A stretch of DNA of 64,000 nt. It comes from Bog-756 sp963725395 (GTDB lineage: Bacteria; Actinomycetota; Acidimicrobiia; Acidimicrobiales; RAAP-2). This document shows positions 7,709 through 16,723 of this stretch, in pieces. Each line of letters opens with the position of its first letter. The stretch's first letter is position 1. Position numbers and translations under genes: made by a program. The stretch covers positions 434,001 to 498,000 of the forward strand of contig CAVRYH010000005.1 of assembly GCA_963725395.1 (NCBI GenBank), in the 5' to 3' direction. A model generated the notes under the pieces. That model was not told the DNA's origin, searched no databases, and saw only the letters and a program-made list of their open reading frames with translations.

Positions 7709-9013
7709 GTGCCTGAGCCGACCACCTCGACGCAAGCGGTCTCACGCCGGCGCCACCGGTCGTCCTCGACCACCGACGCGCCGACGCGTTCGGCCCGCCC
7801 GGCCTCGACCGGTGGGTCGACGCCCACCGCCGGTCGAGGCCGGGCCGGCGGGCGTGGCGCCTCCGTGCTCGGGATGCTGTCCCGCATGGGGACGGCGCCG
7901 ACGATCGCCCTGCTGGTCGGGATCCTCTGTGTGTTCGGCCTGATCATGGTGGGTTCGGCCTCACCGCTGATCTCGCTCCAGCTCTACGGGTCACCCTGGT
8001 CGATCTTCGTCCGCCAGGCCCTCTACATGGGGGTCGGCGCCTGTGCGCTGCTCGTCTTCGCCCGGGTCGACTACCGCGTGTGGCGCAGGGTCCGCGGCCC
8101 CCTGGTCGTGGTGTCCATGGGCTTGTTGGTGGTGGTCCTCGTCCCGCACCTCGGCGTCAGTGCCGGAGGTTCGTCCCGATGGATCGGCTTCGGGATGATC
8201 CAGCTGCAGCCCTCCGAGCTCATGAAGCTGGCCATGGCGGTGTTCGCCGCCGACCTGTTGACCCGCCGGTCCCACCCGTCGGCCGACCCGAAGCTGGTCC
8301 TCATCCCGGTCCTGGTCGTGCTCGGGGTCTCGGGCCTCCTCATCCTGAAGCAGCCGGACATGGGGACGGCCCTGGTGCTCTCCTGCATCGCCTTCGGCAT
8401 CCTGTTCATCGGTGGGGTCCCCATGCGCCCGATCTTGAAGATCTTCGCGACCTTCGCCGGGCTGGCGGTCGTCGTCGGCCTGGCCGACCCGTACCGGCGC
8501 GATCGGATCCTGTCCTTCCTCAATCCGGGGGCCAACCGCTCCGGCAGCGGATACCAGGTGTGGCAGTCGCTGATCGGGCTCGGCTCAGGGCACTTGTTCG
8601 GCCTCGGCCTCGGCGGCGGCCGCGAGAAATGGGGGACGCTGCCCAACGCCCACACGGACTTCATCTTCTCGGTGGTCGGGGAGGAGCTCGGGCTGGTCGG
8701 AGCGGTCGTCCTCCTGGGCCTGTTCTTCGCCCTGGCGTGGTTCGGGCTCCGTGCGGCCACCCGGGCCCCGGACCGGTTCGGGAGCCTGCTGGCCGTGGGC
8801 ATCACCACGTGGGTGACCAGCCAGGCAGTCATCAACATCGGCGCGGTCATCGGCGTGCTCCCCGTGACCGGCATCCCCCTGCCGTTCGTCTCCTTCGGGG
8901 GTTCCTCGCTCATCATCACCATGGCCGCCGTCGGCATCCTGCTCAACATCGCCACCCACGAGCGTGCGGTCCCCCCGGGGACCGGCCTTCGCCTGCGACC
9001 GACGACCCGGTGA
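7709..9013 (+). CDS. ftsW: Septal peptidoglycan glycosyltransferase FtsW
   Basis: FtsW is the SEDS-family polymerase that extends glycan strands from lipid II at the septum together with FtsI. The 434-residue protein has a Ser/Thr/Arg-rich cytoplasmic tail of about 55 residues, then ten predicted membrane segments. Conserved stretches include HTDFIFSVVGEELG and PLPFVSFGGSSL. GTG 7709 is preceded by GGAGGAGGAAGC, the strongest Shine-Dalgarno in the cluster, consistent with a break in coupling where murD would sit. The stop overlaps murG (GTGA). Confidence 0.95.
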   Translation: MPEPTTSTQAVSRRRHRSSSTTDAPTRSARPASTGGSTPTAGRGRAGGRGASVLGMLSRMGTAPTIALLVGILCVFGLIMVGSASPLISLQLYGSPWSIFVRQALYMGVGACALLVFARVDYRVWRRVRGPLVVVSMGLLVVVLVPHLGVSAGGSSRWIGFGMIQLQPSELMKLAMAVFAADLLTRRSHPSADPKLVLIPVLVVLGVSGLLILKQPDMGTALVLSCIAFGILFIGGVPMRPILKIFATFAGLAVVVGLADPYRRDRILSFLNPGANRSGSGYQVWQSLIGLGSGHLFGLGLGGGREKWGTLPNAHTDFIFSVVGEELGLVGAVVLLGLFFALAWFGLRAATRAPDRFGSLLAVGITTWVTSQAVINIGAVIGVLPVTGIPLPFVSFGGSSLIITMAAVGILLNIATHERAVPPGTGLRLRPTTR

Positions 9014-10161
9014 GCACCGAGAGGTTCGCCCTGGTGGCGGGGGGAGGTACCGCCGGTCACCTCCAACCGGCGGTGGCCATCGCCGAGGCGATGGTCGAGG
9101 CCGGCCACCCCCGGGACACGATCGAGTTCGTGGGCTCCACCCACGGCCAGGACCGGGCGACCCTCGGAAGCCGGGGCTTCCCCTTCACCCTGCTCCCCGG
9201 CCGGGGGATCGTCCGCAGCCTGGCCCCCCGGGACGTGGCGGGGAACCTCGCAGCGCTGGGCGGCCTGCTCGTCGCCTGCGGCCGGGGCATGGGCGTGGTG
9301 CTCCGGGCCCGGCCCCGGGTGGTGGTGTCGGTCGGTGGCTACGCCAGCCTGCCGGCGGCCGTCGGCGCCGTGGCCCTCGGCGTGCCCCTGGTCCTGGTCA
9401 ACGTCGACGCGGTGCCGGGTGCCGCCAACCGGCTGCTCGGGCGCTTCGCCCGGGCCTCGGCCGTCGCCTGGGAGGGGATCAAACTGCCCCGGGCGGTCGT
9501 CACCGGGACCCCGGTGCGGCCCGAGATCGCCGAGATCACCCGCGACGAGCGAGCGCGTGTCGCCGCCCGCCGGCTCCTCGCCCTGCCGGACGACCGCCCG
9601 ACGGTGGCCGTGTTCGGTGGCTCGCTCGGCGCCCGCCACCTCAACCAGGTGGTGGGCGATCTGGCCGACCGGTGGAAGGAAAGGGACGACCGCTCGATCT
9701 ACCACATCGTCGGCCGACGGGACTGGGACGGGTACTCGTCCGCGCCGGTCCGCCCGCCCGGGTCCGGACTCCACCTCGTCCAGGTCCCCTACGAGGAGCG
9801 CATGGCCGCCGTCTACACCGCGGCCGACGTCGTGGTGTGCCGGGCCGGGGCGATGACCGTGGCCGAGCTGGCGGCCGCCGGCGTGCCCTCGGTGCTGGTC
9901 CCGCTCCCCGGAGCGCCGGGGGACCACCAGACAGCCAACGCCCGGGTGCTGGAGCGCTCCGGGGCCGCGTTGGTGCTGGTCGACGGGGAACTCGATGCCG
10001 ACCGCCTGGCCCGGGTGCTGGACGGGCTCCTCGGCGATCCCGACCGGCTCGGCTCCATGGCCCGGGCCGCTGCCTCGCTGGGCCGCGCCGACGCCGCCGC
10101 CGCCGGCGCCCGGGTTGTCGAGGCCTACGCCCGCGTCGATCGTGGCCGGACCCGGCGATGA
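9010..10161 (+). CDS. murG: UDP-GlcNAc:lipid I N-acetylglucosaminyltransferase MurG
   Basis: MurG converts lipid I to lipid II on the cytoplasmic face of the membrane. The 383-residue GT-B protein begins with the acceptor-side loop GGGTAGHLQPA, has VVVSVGGYAS, and in the donor half FGGSLGARHLN and PLPGAPGDHQTANA, where the second part contacts UDP-GlcNAc. One departure stands out: the usual HEQN stretch of the N-terminal domain reads LVNVDAVPG here. GTG 9010 overlaps the ftsW stop and the stop overlaps murC (ATGA). Confidence 0.94.
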   Translation: MSTERFALVAGGGTAGHLQPAVAIAEAMVEAGHPRDTIEFVGSTHGQDRATLGSRGFPFTLLPGRGIVRSLAPRDVAGNLAALGGLLVACGRGMGVVLRARPRVVVSVGGYASLPAAVGAVALGVPLVLVNVDAVPGAANRLLGRFARASAVAWEGIKLPRAVVTGTPVRPEIAEITRDERARVAARRLLALPDDRPTVAVFGGSLGARHLNQVVGDLADRWKERDDRSIYHIVGRRDWDGYSSAPVRPPGSGLHLVQVPYEERMAAVYTAADVVVCRAGAMTVAELAAAGVPSVLVPLPGAPGDHQTANARVLERSGAALVLVDGELDADRLARVLDGLLGDPDRLGSMARAAASLGRADAAAAGARVVEAYARVDRGRTRR

Positions 10162-11555
10162 GCGACCTTTCCCCCGCCGGGCTGCTCGGCGACCCGGCCG
10201 ATCCGGGAACGATCCACGTGGTCGGGATCGGCGGGGCCGGCATGAGCGCCATCGCCACGGTGCTGTCGGCCATGGGGTACACGGTGACGGGCAGCGATGT
10301 GAAGGCCTCGGCCATCACCGAACGGCTGTCCCGACGGGGGATCCACGTCGACATCGGCCACCGGGCCGAGAACCTTCGGGCGGCCCGCCTGGTCACCGTG
10401 TCCTCCGCCATCGCCGACTCCAACCCGGAGATCGGCGAGGCGCGTCGCCGGGCCATCCCGGTGGCGGCGAGGTCGGAGACACTGGCGGCCATCGCCTCAC
10501 TCCGACGGTGCATCGCCGTGGCCGGGACCCACGGGAAGACCACCACCGCGTCGATGCTGTCGCTGCTGCTGGTCGAGGCCGGGGTGCGGCCGTCGTTCCT
10601 CATCGGTGGGGACCTGAACGAGATCGGCACGAACGCGGTGTGGGACGAGGGCGAATGGCTGGTGGTCGAGGCCGACGAGAGCGACGGCACCTTCCTCGCC
10701 CTGGTGCCCGACATCGCCGTGGTCACCAATGTCGAGGCGGACCACCTCGACCACTACGGGTCCTTCGCCGCCGTGCGCTCGGCGTTCGAGCAGTTCGTGG
10801 CCAGCGCGCGCCACCACCGGGTGGTCGGGGGCGACGACCCTGTCGCTGCCGAGATCGGCCGGGCCACCGGCGCCGACGTGGTGGGCACGGAGATGCACTG
10901 CACCTACCGCATCGTGGACCTGGACCTGGCTCGCAGCTCGGTCTCCTTCGGCCTGGTCGGGCCGGACGGGGACGGGCTGGGTCGGCTGGTCGTGCCGGTC
11001 CCCGGCGTCCACAACGCCAGGAACGCCGCAGTGGCCGCCGTGGCCGCCCTGGCCGCCGGCGTGCCCTTCGACGCGGCGGAGCGGGCGTTGGCCCGGTTCG
11101 CCGGTGTGGCCCGGCGGTTCGAGTTCCGCGGCACGGTGAACGGCGTGACCTTCGTCGACGACTACGCCCACCTGCCGAGCGAGGTCCGCGCCGCCCTGGC
11201 GGCGGCTCGCAACGGTGAGTGGGGCCGGGTGGTGGCGGTGTTCCAGCCCCACCGTTACAGTCGCACGGCCGAACTCGGCGAGGAGTTCGGGGCCGCCTTC
11301 GGCGCCGCCGACCTCACGATCGTGACCGACGTCTACGGCGCCGGCGAGGCCCCCATCCCCGGGGTGTCGGGCCAGGTGGTGGCGGACGCCGTGCACCGGT
11401 CGTTCCCCGACATGCCCGTCTTCTACGTGGCCGGCCGTGCCGACCTCCGCCGGACGGTCGGGGACGTCCTGGTGGAGGGTGACCTGTGTCTGACCCTGGG
11501 GGCCGGTGATCTCACCTCCCTGCCCGACGAGCTGATGGCCGACCCGAGGTGGTGA
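10158..11555 (+). CDS. murC: UDP-N-acetylmuramate:L-alanine ligase MurC
   Basis: MurC starts the stem peptide by adding L-alanine to UDP-MurNAc with ATP. The 465-residue protein has the N-terminal nucleotide fold VVGIGGAGMSAIA, the ATP loop GTHGKTT at about 123-129, EADESDGTF, the conserved DHLDHYG and, in the C-terminal domain, FVDDYAHLPSE and FQPHRYSRT. ATG 10158 overlaps the murG stop, and the gene's stop overlaps the murB GTG. Confidence 0.95.
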   Translation: MSDLSPAGLLGDPADPGTIHVVGIGGAGMSAIATVLSAMGYTVTGSDVKASAITERLSRRGIHVDIGHRAENLRAARLVTVSSAIADSNPEIGEARRRAIPVAARSETLAAIASLRRCIAVAGTHGKTTTASMLSLLLVEAGVRPSFLIGGDLNEIGTNAVWDEGEWLVVEADESDGTFLALVPDIAVVTNVEADHLDHYGSFAAVRSAFEQFVASARHHRVVGGDDPVAAEIGRATGADVVGTEMHCTYRIVDLDLARSSVSFGLVGPDGDGLGRLVVPVPGVHNARNAAVAAVAALAAGVPFDAAERALARFAGVARRFEFRGTVNGVTFVDDYAHLPSEVRAALAAARNGEWGRVVAVFQPHRYSRTAELGEEFGAAFGAADLTIVTDVYGAGEAPIPGVSGQVVADAVHRSFPDMPVFYVAGRADLRRTVGDVLVEGDLCLTLGAGDLTSLPDELMADPRW

Positions 11556-12490
11556 CGGAGTCGGTGAACACGGACGACCTTTCGTCCCTCGCCCTCGCCC
11601 TCGGACCTCTGGCCCGTCCCGACCAGCCCCTCGGTGCCCTCACCACCTACCGGGTCGGAGGGCCCGCCGCCCTGTACTGCGAGCCGGCCGGTGAGGAGGA
11701 GCTCGTCGAGGTGGCCCGGGCGACCGTCGGCCTGGACGTCCCCGTGCTCGTCGTGGGCCGCGGGTCGAACCTGCTGGTGGCCGACCGGGGATTTGCCGGT
11801 CTGGTCATCGCCCTCAGGGGTGGCTTCGAGACGTTGGTCATCGACGGGACCGAGGTGTGGGCCGGGGCCGCCCTCAGCCTCCCGGTCCTGGCCCGGCGCA
11901 CCGTGGCCGCCGGACTGCACGGCCTCGAGTGGGCCGTGGGCGTGCCCGGTTCGGTCGGTGGCGCCGTCCGCATGAACGCCGGCGGCCACGGATCCGACAC
12001 GGCGGCGACGCTGGTGGGATTCCGCTGGGTCGATCTGACCACGGCGTCGGCGCATGAGTCCGGGCCCGAGCGCCTCGGGTTCGGGTACCGCCACACCGAG
12101 CTCACCCCCACCGAGGTGGTGGTGGCGGCCCACCACCACCTGGTGCCCGGCGACGTCGACGAGGGCAAGGCGGCCATCGAGGAGATCGTCCGATGGCGGA
12201 GAGCCAACCAGCCCGGTGGGAGCAACGCCGGCTCGGTGTTCACCAATCCGCCCGGTGATTCGGCGGGCCGTCTGATCGAGGCTTGCGGGTTGAAAGGCCT
12301 GCGCATCGGGACGGCCCAGGTCTCGCCCAAGCACGCCAACTTCATCCAGGCCGACCCCGACGGCTCGGCCGACGACGTGAAGCGGCTCCTCGACCACGTC
12401 CGGGAGGCGGTGGCCGACGCCACCGGCGTCGTGCTCCGCACCGAACTGCGCCTCGTCGGCTTCGACGACGGGGGAGAGGTCGAGCGATGA
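11552..12490 (+). CDS. murB: UDP-N-acetylenolpyruvoylglucosamine reductase MurB
   Basis: MurB is an FAD enzyme that reduces UDP-GlcNAc-enolpyruvate to UDP-MurNAc with NADPH. The 312-residue product shows TTYRVGGPA, GRGSNLLVAD for FAD, AVGVPGSVGGAVRMNAGGHG, and the QPGGSNAGSVFTNP block with the serine that protonates the intermediate. GTG 11552 is chosen because it forms a GTGA overlap with the murC stop; a GTG one codon earlier is equivalent. The ATGA at its end couples it to ftsQ. Confidence 0.94.
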   Translation: MTESVNTDDLSSLALALGPLARPDQPLGALTTYRVGGPAALYCEPAGEEELVEVARATVGLDVPVLVVGRGSNLLVADRGFAGLVIALRGGFETLVIDGTEVWAGAALSLPVLARRTVAAGLHGLEWAVGVPGSVGGAVRMNAGGHGSDTAATLVGFRWVDLTTASAHESGPERLGFGYRHTELTPTEVVVAAHHHLVPGDVDEGKAAIEEIVRWRRANQPGGSNAGSVFTNPPGDSAGRLIEACGLKGLRIGTAQVSPKHANFIQADPDGSADDVKRLLDHVREAVADATGVVLRTELRLVGFDDGGEVER

Positions 12491-13290
12491 GCCCGGCCGG
12501 GGACCCGGCGTCGGGCGACCACCCTCCCATCGACCCGCGGATCCGCCAGCGCCGGCTGGCCATCCAGCGGAGCGAGGGCCGCCGCCGGCTCCGCTGGGTG
12601 ATCGGGCTGGCCGTGGCGTTCGTCGTGGTGGTCGGCGGCTGGGCCCTGTTGCACACGGGCCTGTTCGGTGCCCGTGCCATCACCGTGACCGGGGTGCACC
12701 CCGAGACCACCGACGCCGCCATCGTGGCCGCCGCCGGCCTGGAGCACCATCCAGCCCTGATCAGTGTCGACCCGGGATCGGCGGCCGACCGGGTCGACGC
12801 CCTCCCCTTCATCGCCACCGCCCGGATCGAGCGCCACTGGCCCGACGGCGTCACCGTGGCTGTCACCGAACGGACCCCGACGGCCACCATGGCCGGCCCG
12901 GGCTCGAACTGGTCGGTACTCGACGCGACCGGTCGAACCCTCGAGGTCACACCGACGCGACCGCCCGGGCTGTTGGAGCTGGTGGTGGACACGACGCGGG
13001 GCACCCCGCTCCCCCCACCCCCGGTCGGGGGCACCCTGCCGGTCGGTGATGCCGGCCTCACGGTGGTCCGGACGCTCCCGAAGGCGTTCTCCGCGCAGGT
13101 GGTCTCGGTGAGGGCGGCGCCGGACGGCACGGTCACCCTGGCGCTCAACTCGGGCATCGAGGTGGTGCTCGGGACCGACGTCGAGCTCGCCGTCAAGTAC
13201 GAGGACGTCGCCGCCATCATCGCCCACGCGTCGCTGCGGGGCGCGACGACCATCGACGTCTCGGTGCCCCAGTCGCCGACAGTGGGGTGA
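12487..13290 (+). CDS. ftsQ: Cell division protein FtsQ
   Basis: FtsQ is a bitopic protein that links FtsL/FtsB to the rest of the divisome. The 267-residue product has a basic cytoplasmic tail, a membrane helix at about residues 38-56 (VIGLAVAFVVVVGGWALL), then a POTRA-like domain starting ARAITVTGVHPETT and a beta-rich FtsQ domain containing ATARIERHWPDGVTVAVTER. Position between murB and ftsZ agrees with actinobacterial order. A separate ftsZ promoter lies in the following 159-nt gap. Confidence 0.88.
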   Translation: MSPAGDPASGDHPPIDPRIRQRRLAIQRSEGRRRLRWVIGLAVAFVVVVGGWALLHTGLFGARAITVTGVHPETTDAAIVAAAGLEHHPALISVDPGSAADRVDALPFIATARIERHWPDGVTVAVTERTPTATMAGPGSNWSVLDATGRTLEVTPTRPPGLLELVVDTTRGTPLPPPPVGGTLPVGDAGLTVVRTLPKAFSAQVVSVRAAPDGTVTLALNSGIEVVLGTDVELAVKYEDVAAIIAHASLRGATTIDVSVPQSPTVG

Positions 13291-13363
13291 CGACCGGACC
13301 AGAGCGACTCGATCCCGGTCGCCCGGCCACGGCACCGGGGGGCCGTCACGGGGACGACCGTGC

Positions 13364-13392
13364 TTGACCAGGTACTCCGCTGACCGTATCGT
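13364..13392 (+). promoter_or_regulatory. Promoter for ftsZ
   Basis: TTGACC (13364-13369) and TATCGT (13387-13392) are separated by exactly 17 nt in the ftsQ-ftsZ gap. The expected start lies near 13400, giving a leader of about 50 nt with GAGGG and AAGGGA before the ATG. A private promoter lets ftsZ be expressed apart from the upstream cluster, as in other actinobacteria. Confidence 0.62.
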
Positions 13393-13449
13393 GGTCGGCA
13401 ACTCGCCGGTTGGAACGGTTTCAACCTTTGGTCGAGGGTAAGGGATTAC

Positions 13450-14572
13450 ATGACCGTTCCGGCTCAGAACAATTACTTCGCCGTCATCAAGGTGGTCGGC
13501 GTGGGCGGTGGTGGGGTCAACGCCGTCAACCGCATGATCGAGGCCGGACTCCGGGGTGTCGAGTTCATCGCCACCAACACGGACGCCCAGGCTCTCCTCA
13601 TGAGTGACGCGGACCTGAAGCTGGACATCGGCCGTCAGCTGACCCGTGGGCTGGGAGCCGGCAGCGATCCCGAGGTCGGCCGCCTGGCCGCCGAGGAGCA
13701 CCGGTCGGAGATCGAAGAGGCACTGAAGGGTGCCGACATGGTCTTCATCACCGCCGGCAAGGGTGGAGGGACCGGTACCGGGGCGGCCCCGGTGGTGGCG
13801 GAGATCGCCAAGTCCCTCGGCGCCCTCACCATCGGTGTGGTGACCCGCCCGTTCACCTTCGAGGGCCGCCGCCGCTCGGTCCAGGCCGAGCAGGGCATCC
13901 AGAACCTGAAGGAGAAGGTCGACACCCTCATCATCATCCCGAACGACCGGCTGCTCACCGTGTCCAACGAGAAGACGTCGATGGTCAATGCCTTCAAGAT
14001 GGCCGATGAGGTCCTGATGCAAGGGGTGCAGGGGATCACCAGTCTGATCACCGTGCCCGGCCTGATCAACACCGACTTCGCCGACGTCAAGATGATCATG
14101 AGCAACGCGGGCACTGCCATCATGGGGATCGGATCAGCCACCGGCGAGGGACGATCGGTCGACGCCGGCCCGGGCCGCCATCACGAGCCCGCTCCTCGAG
14201 GCGTCGATCGAGGGTGCCCGTGGAATCCTCTTGAACATCGCCGGCGGTCCCGACCTGGGCCTGTTCGAGGTCAACGAGGCGGCGGAGATCATCCACGGGG
14301 TCGCCCACCCCGATGCCAACATCATCTTCGGCAGCGTGATCGACGAGGCCATGGGCGAAGAGGTGCGGGTCACCGTCATCGCCGCGGGCTTCGAGCGTTG
14401 GGAGGCCCAGGCACGCGGCGGCGCACCCCAGGGCGAGCCAGGTGTCCGCGAGGAGAGCCGGAGCCGGGTGCTGGGCACCGAGCCGGCCCGTGAGGACATC
14501 TTCGCCACGCCGTCCGACGAGGAGCTCGACATCGGGGACGACGACTTCGACGTGCCCTCGTTCCTGCGCTGA
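13450..14572 (+). CDS. ftsZ: Cell division GTPase FtsZ, apparent frameshift at about 14148
   Basis: FtsZ polymerises with GTP into the ring that organises division. The N-terminal frame has GVGGGGVNAVNRM, the tubulin signature GGGTGTG at about 106-112, and NTDFADV of the catalytic T7 loop. At GGG 14148-14150 the frame shifts: upstream reads GSATGEG, then the neighbouring frame resumes SPLLEASIEGARGILLNIAG, HPDANIIFGSVIDEAMGEE, and ends with the short acidic tail DDDFDVPSFLR typical of actinobacterial FtsZ. Removing one G gives 373 residues. FtsZ is normally essential, so an uncorrected insertion is far likelier than a null allele. The C-terminal peptide should bind SepF, encoded 1.5 kb downstream. 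Confidence 0.93.
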
Positions 14573-15333
14573 GCCGACCCTCACGAGCCGTCGCCATCGC
14601 CGGCGGGATCACCGCCGCCTGGAGCAGTGCCGCCGAGGGCGATCTGCGTCCACCCGGCGGCCCGGACCCTCGGTCGGCCACCGCCATCGGGGGCTGGGCC
14701 CTCCAGGTGACGGGGGGCGCGGCGGGGGAGATCCACTGGCTGGAGCAGGTCCACGGGACCTCCGTGGTGGTGGTCGAGCGACCGGGACCCGACCCTGAGG
14801 GGGGGCGTTGTCCGACGGTGCTCTCCGGTCGGGGCGACGCCCTGGTGTCCAGGGTCCCCTCGGTCGCCCTGGCCGTGCTGACCGCCGACTGTGCCTCGGT
14901 CGCCCTCGCCAGCACCAGCGGCGTGTTCGCCGCGGTGCACGCCGGGTGGCGGGGCCTCACCGGGGGGGTGGTGGACGAGGCGGTGACCACGATCCGCGAG
15001 CTCGGGGCCACGGATGTGGTCGCCGCCCTCGGACCCTGCATCCATGTCGAGTGTTACGAGTTCTCGGAGCCCGATCTGGCTTCGGTGTGCGCCGTCATCG
15101 GCGAGCATGCCCGTGGCCGGACGGCGGACGGACGCCCGGCGCTCGACATGCCGGCGGCCGTCTCGGCCGTCCTGGCCCGCTGCGGGGTCAAAGAGACGGC
15201 CGGCGTCGACGCGTGCACCGCCTGCAGCCCCGGCTACTTCTCGCACCGCCGTCGCGGCGACGCGGGGCGCCAGGCCCTGCTCGTCTGGTCGTCCGCCGGG
15301 GACCGCCCGACCCCGCTCCGAGAGGACCGGTGA
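14569..15333 (+). CDS. pgeF: Peptidoglycan editing factor PgeF (laccase-domain, YfiH family)
   Basis: YfiH/PgeF proteins are purine nucleoside-active enzymes linked to correct composition of cell-wall precursors. The family motifs are present: LEQVHGTSV, ADCASVAL, AAVHAGWRGL, ALGPCIHVECYEF and CSPGYFSHRR, with the conserved Cys and His residues. The frame is open back to the ftsZ stop, and residues before LEQVHG fit the family's N-terminal domain, but no ATG, GTG or TTG is present there. A CTG at 14569 overlapping the ftsZ stop (CTGA) would give 254 residues, the normal length. The first standard start, GTG 14707, would cut off about 46 residues. An indel hiding the start is the alternative. 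Confidence 0.82.
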   Translation: MSRPSRAVAIAGGITAAWSSAAEGDLRPPGGPDPRSATAIGGWALQVTGGAAGEIHWLEQVHGTSVVVVERPGPDPEGGRCPTVLSGRGDALVSRVPSVALAVLTADCASVALASTSGVFAAVHAGWRGLTGGVVDEAVTTIRELGATDVVAALGPCIHVECYEFSEPDLASVCAVIGEHARGRTADGRPALDMPAAVSAVLARCGVKETAGVDACTACSPGYFSHRRRGDAGRQALLVWSSAGDRPTPLREDR

Positions 15334-16037
15334 ACGGGGTGCCCGGTCGGTTCGATCGGACCGGGTTCGAGGACCGCGTCGAGCGGACCCGGCGTCGCGT
15401 CGATGCCGCCGGTGCCGGGGGGCCGGTCCGGATCGTGGCGGTGACCAAGGGGTTCGGGGTCGACGCGGTGGCCGCCGCCCTGTCCGCCGGGCTCGTTGAC
15501 ATCGGGGAGAACTACGCCGACGAGTTGGTGGCCAAGGCTCGGGACCTGGGCGGCCTCGGGATCCCGGGGTCGACCCGGGGGCCGGACGGACCGGATCCGG
15601 TCTGGCACTTCCTCGGGGCTGTGCAGCGCAACAAGGTGCCACGGTTGGCCCCGTTGGTGTCGTGGTGGCAGGGATTGAGCCGGTTGGAGGAGGGCCGGGC
15701 CATCGCCCGGCGCCGACCGGGGTCGACGGTGCTGGTGCAGGTCGACGTGGCCGGCATTCCCGGGAGGGGCGGCTGCGCGCCGGGGGAGGTCCCGGCTCTG
15801 GTCGAGGCGCTGCGGAGCGAGGATCTGACGGTCGCCGGCCTGATGGCCGTGGGACCCCCGGGCCCGCCCGAGGGGGCCCGTCCGGGATTCCGCCTGGTCG
15901 CGGGGCTGGCCGACGCCCTCGAGCTGCCGGTCCGATCGATGGGGATGAGCGACGACTTCGAGGTGGCGGTGGAAGAGGGGTCCACGATGGTGAGGCTCGG
16001 CCGGGTCCTGTTCGGCGACCGGGCGCCCCACCGGTGA
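15330..16037 (+). CDS. yggS: PLP homeostasis protein YggS/YlmE family
   Basis: This alanine racemase-fold protein binds pyridoxal phosphate and takes part in its cellular balance; it lacks racemase activity in studied members. The 235-residue sequence has VAVTKGF with the PLP lysine, DIGENYADEL, WHFLGAVQRNKV, the expected MGMSDDFEVAVEEGSTMVRLG phosphate-binding end and a final lFGDR. It is coupled to pgeF by GTGA. The pgeF-yggS-sepF-yggT-divIVA order is a conserved division neighbourhood in Gram-positive bacteria. Confidence 0.92.
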   Translation: MNGVPGRFDRTGFEDRVERTRRRVDAAGAGGPVRIVAVTKGFGVDAVAAALSAGLVDIGENYADELVAKARDLGGLGIPGSTRGPDGPDPVWHFLGAVQRNKVPRLAPLVSWWQGLSRLEEGRAIARRRPGSTVLVQVDVAGIPGRGGCAPGEVPALVEALRSEDLTVAGLMAVGPPGPPEGARPGFRLVAGLADALELPVRSMGMSDDFEVAVEEGSTMVRLGRVLFGDRAPHR

Positions 16038-16104
16038 CCGGAGGTCACTGGACCCTTCCACCGGTCAGCGGGGCCACGCACTACGCTGTTCCAAGGAGGA
16101 ATCG

Positions 16105-16677
16105 ATGGCTGCTTCGTTCATGAAAAAGACCATGGCCTATCTGGGTCTCGTCGACGACGACTACGACGACTACGACGACTTCGAGTCCCGGTCACCGGCA
16201 CCGGTCGGGCGGGCGGCCCAGCGGCCGTCGACGATTCCCGACGACGCCGACGAACCGACGACGGCGATCCCGAGCCCGCGGATCCGCACCCTGACCAGGG
16301 ACGAGTCCGCCGGAACCGCGGTGGCTGCCGCCCCGAGCTCGGTCGCGGCCCGGGGCCCGGTCGGCTCGCCGTCGGTGCGGCCGATCTCCCAGGACCAGAC
16401 CAACGCCCGGGTGCACATCGTCGCCCCCGCCCGGTTCGCCGACGCCCAGGAGATCGCCAACCGGCTCATGAACAACCAGCCGGTGATCGTGAACATGCAA
16501 ACAGCGGACAGGGACCTCCAACGCCGGATGATCGACTTCTGCAGCGGGGTGACCTACGCGCTGTCCGGCGGCATGGAACGGGTGGCCGACGAGGTATTCC
16601 TCCTCACGCCGTCTAACGTGAAGGTGTCGGACGAGGAGCGCCAGCGCCTCGCCGACCGCGGTCTGGTCAACCCCTGA
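16105..16677 (+). CDS. sepF: Cell division protein SepF
   Basis: SepF tethers FtsZ filaments to the membrane in actinobacteria and firmicutes. The 190-residue protein starts with an amphipathic membrane-targeting helix (AASFMKKTMAYLGLV), followed by an acidic DDDYDDYDDFE run, a disordered linker to about residue 95, and the C-terminal alpha/beta domain with ADAQEIANRL, VIVNMQTADRDLQRRMIDF and FLLTPSNVKV. AAGGAGGAATCG precedes the ATG. A -10-like TACGCT at 16082-16087 suggests its own promoter. Confidence 0.95.
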   Translation: MAASFMKKTMAYLGLVDDDYDDYDDFESRSPAPVGRAAQRPSTIPDDADEPTTAIPSPRIRTLTRDESAGTAVAAAPSSVAARGPVGSPSVRPISQDQTNARVHIVAPARFADAQEIANRLMNNQPVIVNMQTADRDLQRRMIDFCSGVTYALSGGMERVADEVFLLTPSNVKVSDEERQRLADRGLVNP

Positions 16678-16723
16678 CCAGGGGCGACCGTCCGACACGT
16701 TCGGACCGAGGAGGTGAGGTGCT

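Noticed and set aside
7597..7716. 39-codon ORF overlapping the mraY stop, possible murD remnant
   Set aside because: It runs into the ftsW start in another frame and shows no similarity to MurD motifs.
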